This document shows, in pieces, positions 11,162 through 11,752 of a stretch of DNA of 11,752 nucleotides. Source of the stretch: Leptospira ellisii (GTDB taxonomy: Bacteria; Spirochaetota; Leptospiria; Leptospirales; Leptospiraceae); the NCBI RefSeq assembly GCF_002811955.1, contig NZ_NPEF01000122.1:1-11752 (forward strand), written 5' to 3'. The notes under the pieces are model-generated. The model was not told the DNA's origin. It worked only from the letters and a program-made list of their open reading frames with translations, and made no database searches. A program made the translations under genes and the position numbers. Numbering within the stretch: position 1 is the stretch's first letter; each line of letters begins with the position of its first letter.

Positions 11162-11166
11162 ATAAT
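11161..11166 (+). promoter_or_regulatory. Probable repressor promoter -10 (TATAAT)
   Basis: A consensus TATAAT lies on the plus strand 59 bases before the repressor start. No good -35 is visible: TTGGCG at 11141-11146 gives only a 14-bp spacer and the 17-bp position is poor. The promoter may therefore be weak or activator-dependent. Its start site would fall at about 11173, inside operator O1, so repressor bound there should limit its own synthesis. Confidence 0.5.
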
Positions 11167-11167
11167 C

Positions 11168-11196
11168 ACTATAGTCACCATTTGGTGACTAGTCAA
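11168..11196 (-). promoter_or_regulatory. Early operon promoter
   Basis: Reading leftward, TTGACT (11196-11191), a 17-bp spacer, and TATAGT (11173-11168) form a near-consensus sigma-70 promoter. A run of nine A on the plus strand (11198-11206) lies just upstream of the -35 as an UP-like tract. The spacer is almost exactly operator O1, so any protein bound there would block RNA polymerase directly. It drives the whole minus-strand operon. Confidence 0.75.
11172..11191. promoter_or_regulatory. Operator O1, 20-bp palindrome
   Basis: TAGTCACCA, a TT centre, then TGGTGACTA has perfect 9-bp arms, typical of a dimeric HTH repressor site. It occupies the spacer of the early promoter and the start region of the repressor transcript. 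Confidence 0.8.
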
Positions 11197-11208
11197 GAAA
11201 AAAAAACT

Positions 11209-11222
11209 CCATTTGGTGACTA
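11209..11222. promoter_or_regulatory. Operator O2, repeated right half of O1
   Basis: CCATTTGGTGACTA repeats 14 bases of O1 (11178-11191) exactly, 31 bp downstream, about three helical turns on the same DNA face. The left arm is not conserved, so it is a lower-affinity half-type site. It overlaps the ribosome binding region of the repressor gene. Confidence 0.7.
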
Positions 11223-11224
11223 TT

Positions 11225-11623
11225 TTGAGTGAAACTCCTTCTGACCGTCTACTGGAAATTATGAAAAAGGAAGGTTGGACACAAAGTAACCTGGCAGAAT
11301 TTGGAGAGACTTCGAAACAATCCGTAAGCCGCTATATTCAAAAAAAACGGGGAATTGATTTCGATTTCGTGTACAATTTGCAGCGGAAAACGGGCTATAA
11401 TTCGCTTTGGATTTTGAAAGGAATTGGGCCTCAAAAATTACCTGCGGAGCTAAGAACAAAAATAGACGAAGACAAATTTTTTGAAAGAGTTGATCAAGAA
11501 AGAGCAATTCTTCGAAAACTGGATAAATTCTCGGGAGCTTTTGAATTTTTAGAACAAGTTTCGAATTTAAAACCTTCCGATTTCAATCAGTTGAAAACTT
11601 ATTTGGAAAGAATGTTTCCATGA
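11225..11623 (+). CDS. HTH phage repressor (c-like), about 132 aa
   Basis: This is the only plus-strand phage gene, divergent from the early operon. MSETPSDRLLEIMKKEGWTQ and SNLAEFGETSKQSVSRYIQK (residues 1-40) form an XRE/Cro-type HTH with recognition helix KQSVSRYI. It continues with YNSLWILKGIGPQKL, the 'W-L-G-G' turn typical of small phage repressors. A helical C-terminal region (VDQERAILRKLDKFSGAFEF, then KPSDFNQLKTYLERMFP) probably dimerises. There is no LexA-type peptidase domain, so self-cleavage is not expected. No ATG is available; TTG 11225 is preferred, with GGTGA 5 bases upstream, and GTG 11216 or TTG 11213 are alternatives. It is likely autoregulated through O1 and O2. Confidence 0.8.
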   Translation: MSETPSDRLLEIMKKEGWTQSNLAEFGETSKQSVSRYIQKKRGIDFDFVYNLQRKTGYNSLWILKGIGPQKLPAELRTKIDEDKFFERVDQERAILRKLDKFSGAFEFLEQVSNLKPSDFNQLKTYLERMFP

Positions 11624-11752
11624 GTTTAATAATTTCAACAGTATAATTATGTATCAAAGCCTTTGAAGGTATCTCTCCGAATCGAACCTCTAAAATCATT
11701 GCACGCCAATCGTATCGAAGCACGAGCCAAATAGGCAACCGAACTTTTGGGA
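11624..11752. other. Non-coding tail beyond the repressor; possible element end region
   Basis: I see no convincing gene here. There is a 13-bp palindrome TCAAAG-C-CTTTGA at 11654-11666, without a T-run that would make a terminator. Three loosely similar CGAA-centred stretches follow at about 11683, 11716 and 11740. In Mu this interval would hold the left attachment end with transposase binding sites. No QueC-like coding is visible. Confidence 0.35.

Noticed and set aside
11654..11666. Terminator after the repressor gene
   Set aside because: The TCAAAG/CTTTGA palindrome is short, AT-rich and lacks a following T-run.

Overview
This window looks like the early (regulation and transposition) arm of a Mu-like transposable prophage in a bacterium of roughly 40% GC (estimated by eye). 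The overall look suggests a spirochaete such as Leptospira, but that is an impression and the sequence does not prove it. The phage identity rests on four linked genes: a DDE transposase (MuA-like, 6310-8013), its AAA+ partner ATPase (MuB-like, 5318-6283), a clear Mu Gam-type DNA end-binding protein (4184-4771) and a GemA/gp16-like protein (115-641). A divergent HTH repressor (11225-11623) and a promoter/operator switch head the operon.

Layout, read in the direction of early transcription (right to left). At 11143-11225 lies a compact switch. It has a near-consensus leftward promoter (TTGACT, 17 bp, TATAGT) whose spacer is almost entirely a 20-bp operator palindrome, an overlapping rightward TATAAT for the repressor, and a second copy of the operator half at the repressor start. 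The repressor runs rightward. Everything else from 11030 down to 115 runs leftward as one dense operon. First comes a block of small regulators and unknowns: a Ner-like HTH protein, two small unknowns, a TTG-start zinc-ribbon micro-protein, a 75-aa unknown, an HTH-like protein, a two-winged-helix protein and a coiled-coil protein. Then come MuA and MuB. A basic block follows: a Lys-rich coiled-coil protein, a 52-aa histone-H1-like peptide and Gam. Accessory genes come next: two unknowns, a methyltransferase-like protein, a 79-aa unknown, a small membrane protein, an ASCH-like phage protein and three small unknowns. GemA is last and is split by a frameshift. Most junctions are ATGA or TAATG overlaps, so translation is coupled along much of the operon.

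At the far left, positions 1 to about 105 encode on the + strand an internal piece of QueC (7-cyano-7-deazaguanine synthase, preQ0 synthesis). Its homology stops abruptly where the end of gemA begins. The simplest reading is that the element sits in, or has been deleted up to, host queC. No Mor/C activator and no lysis, head or tail genes lie between gemA and queC. The element is therefore either a remnant that lost its late arm or a reduced transposon-like derivative. The right end of the element is not clearly seen in the last 129 bases.
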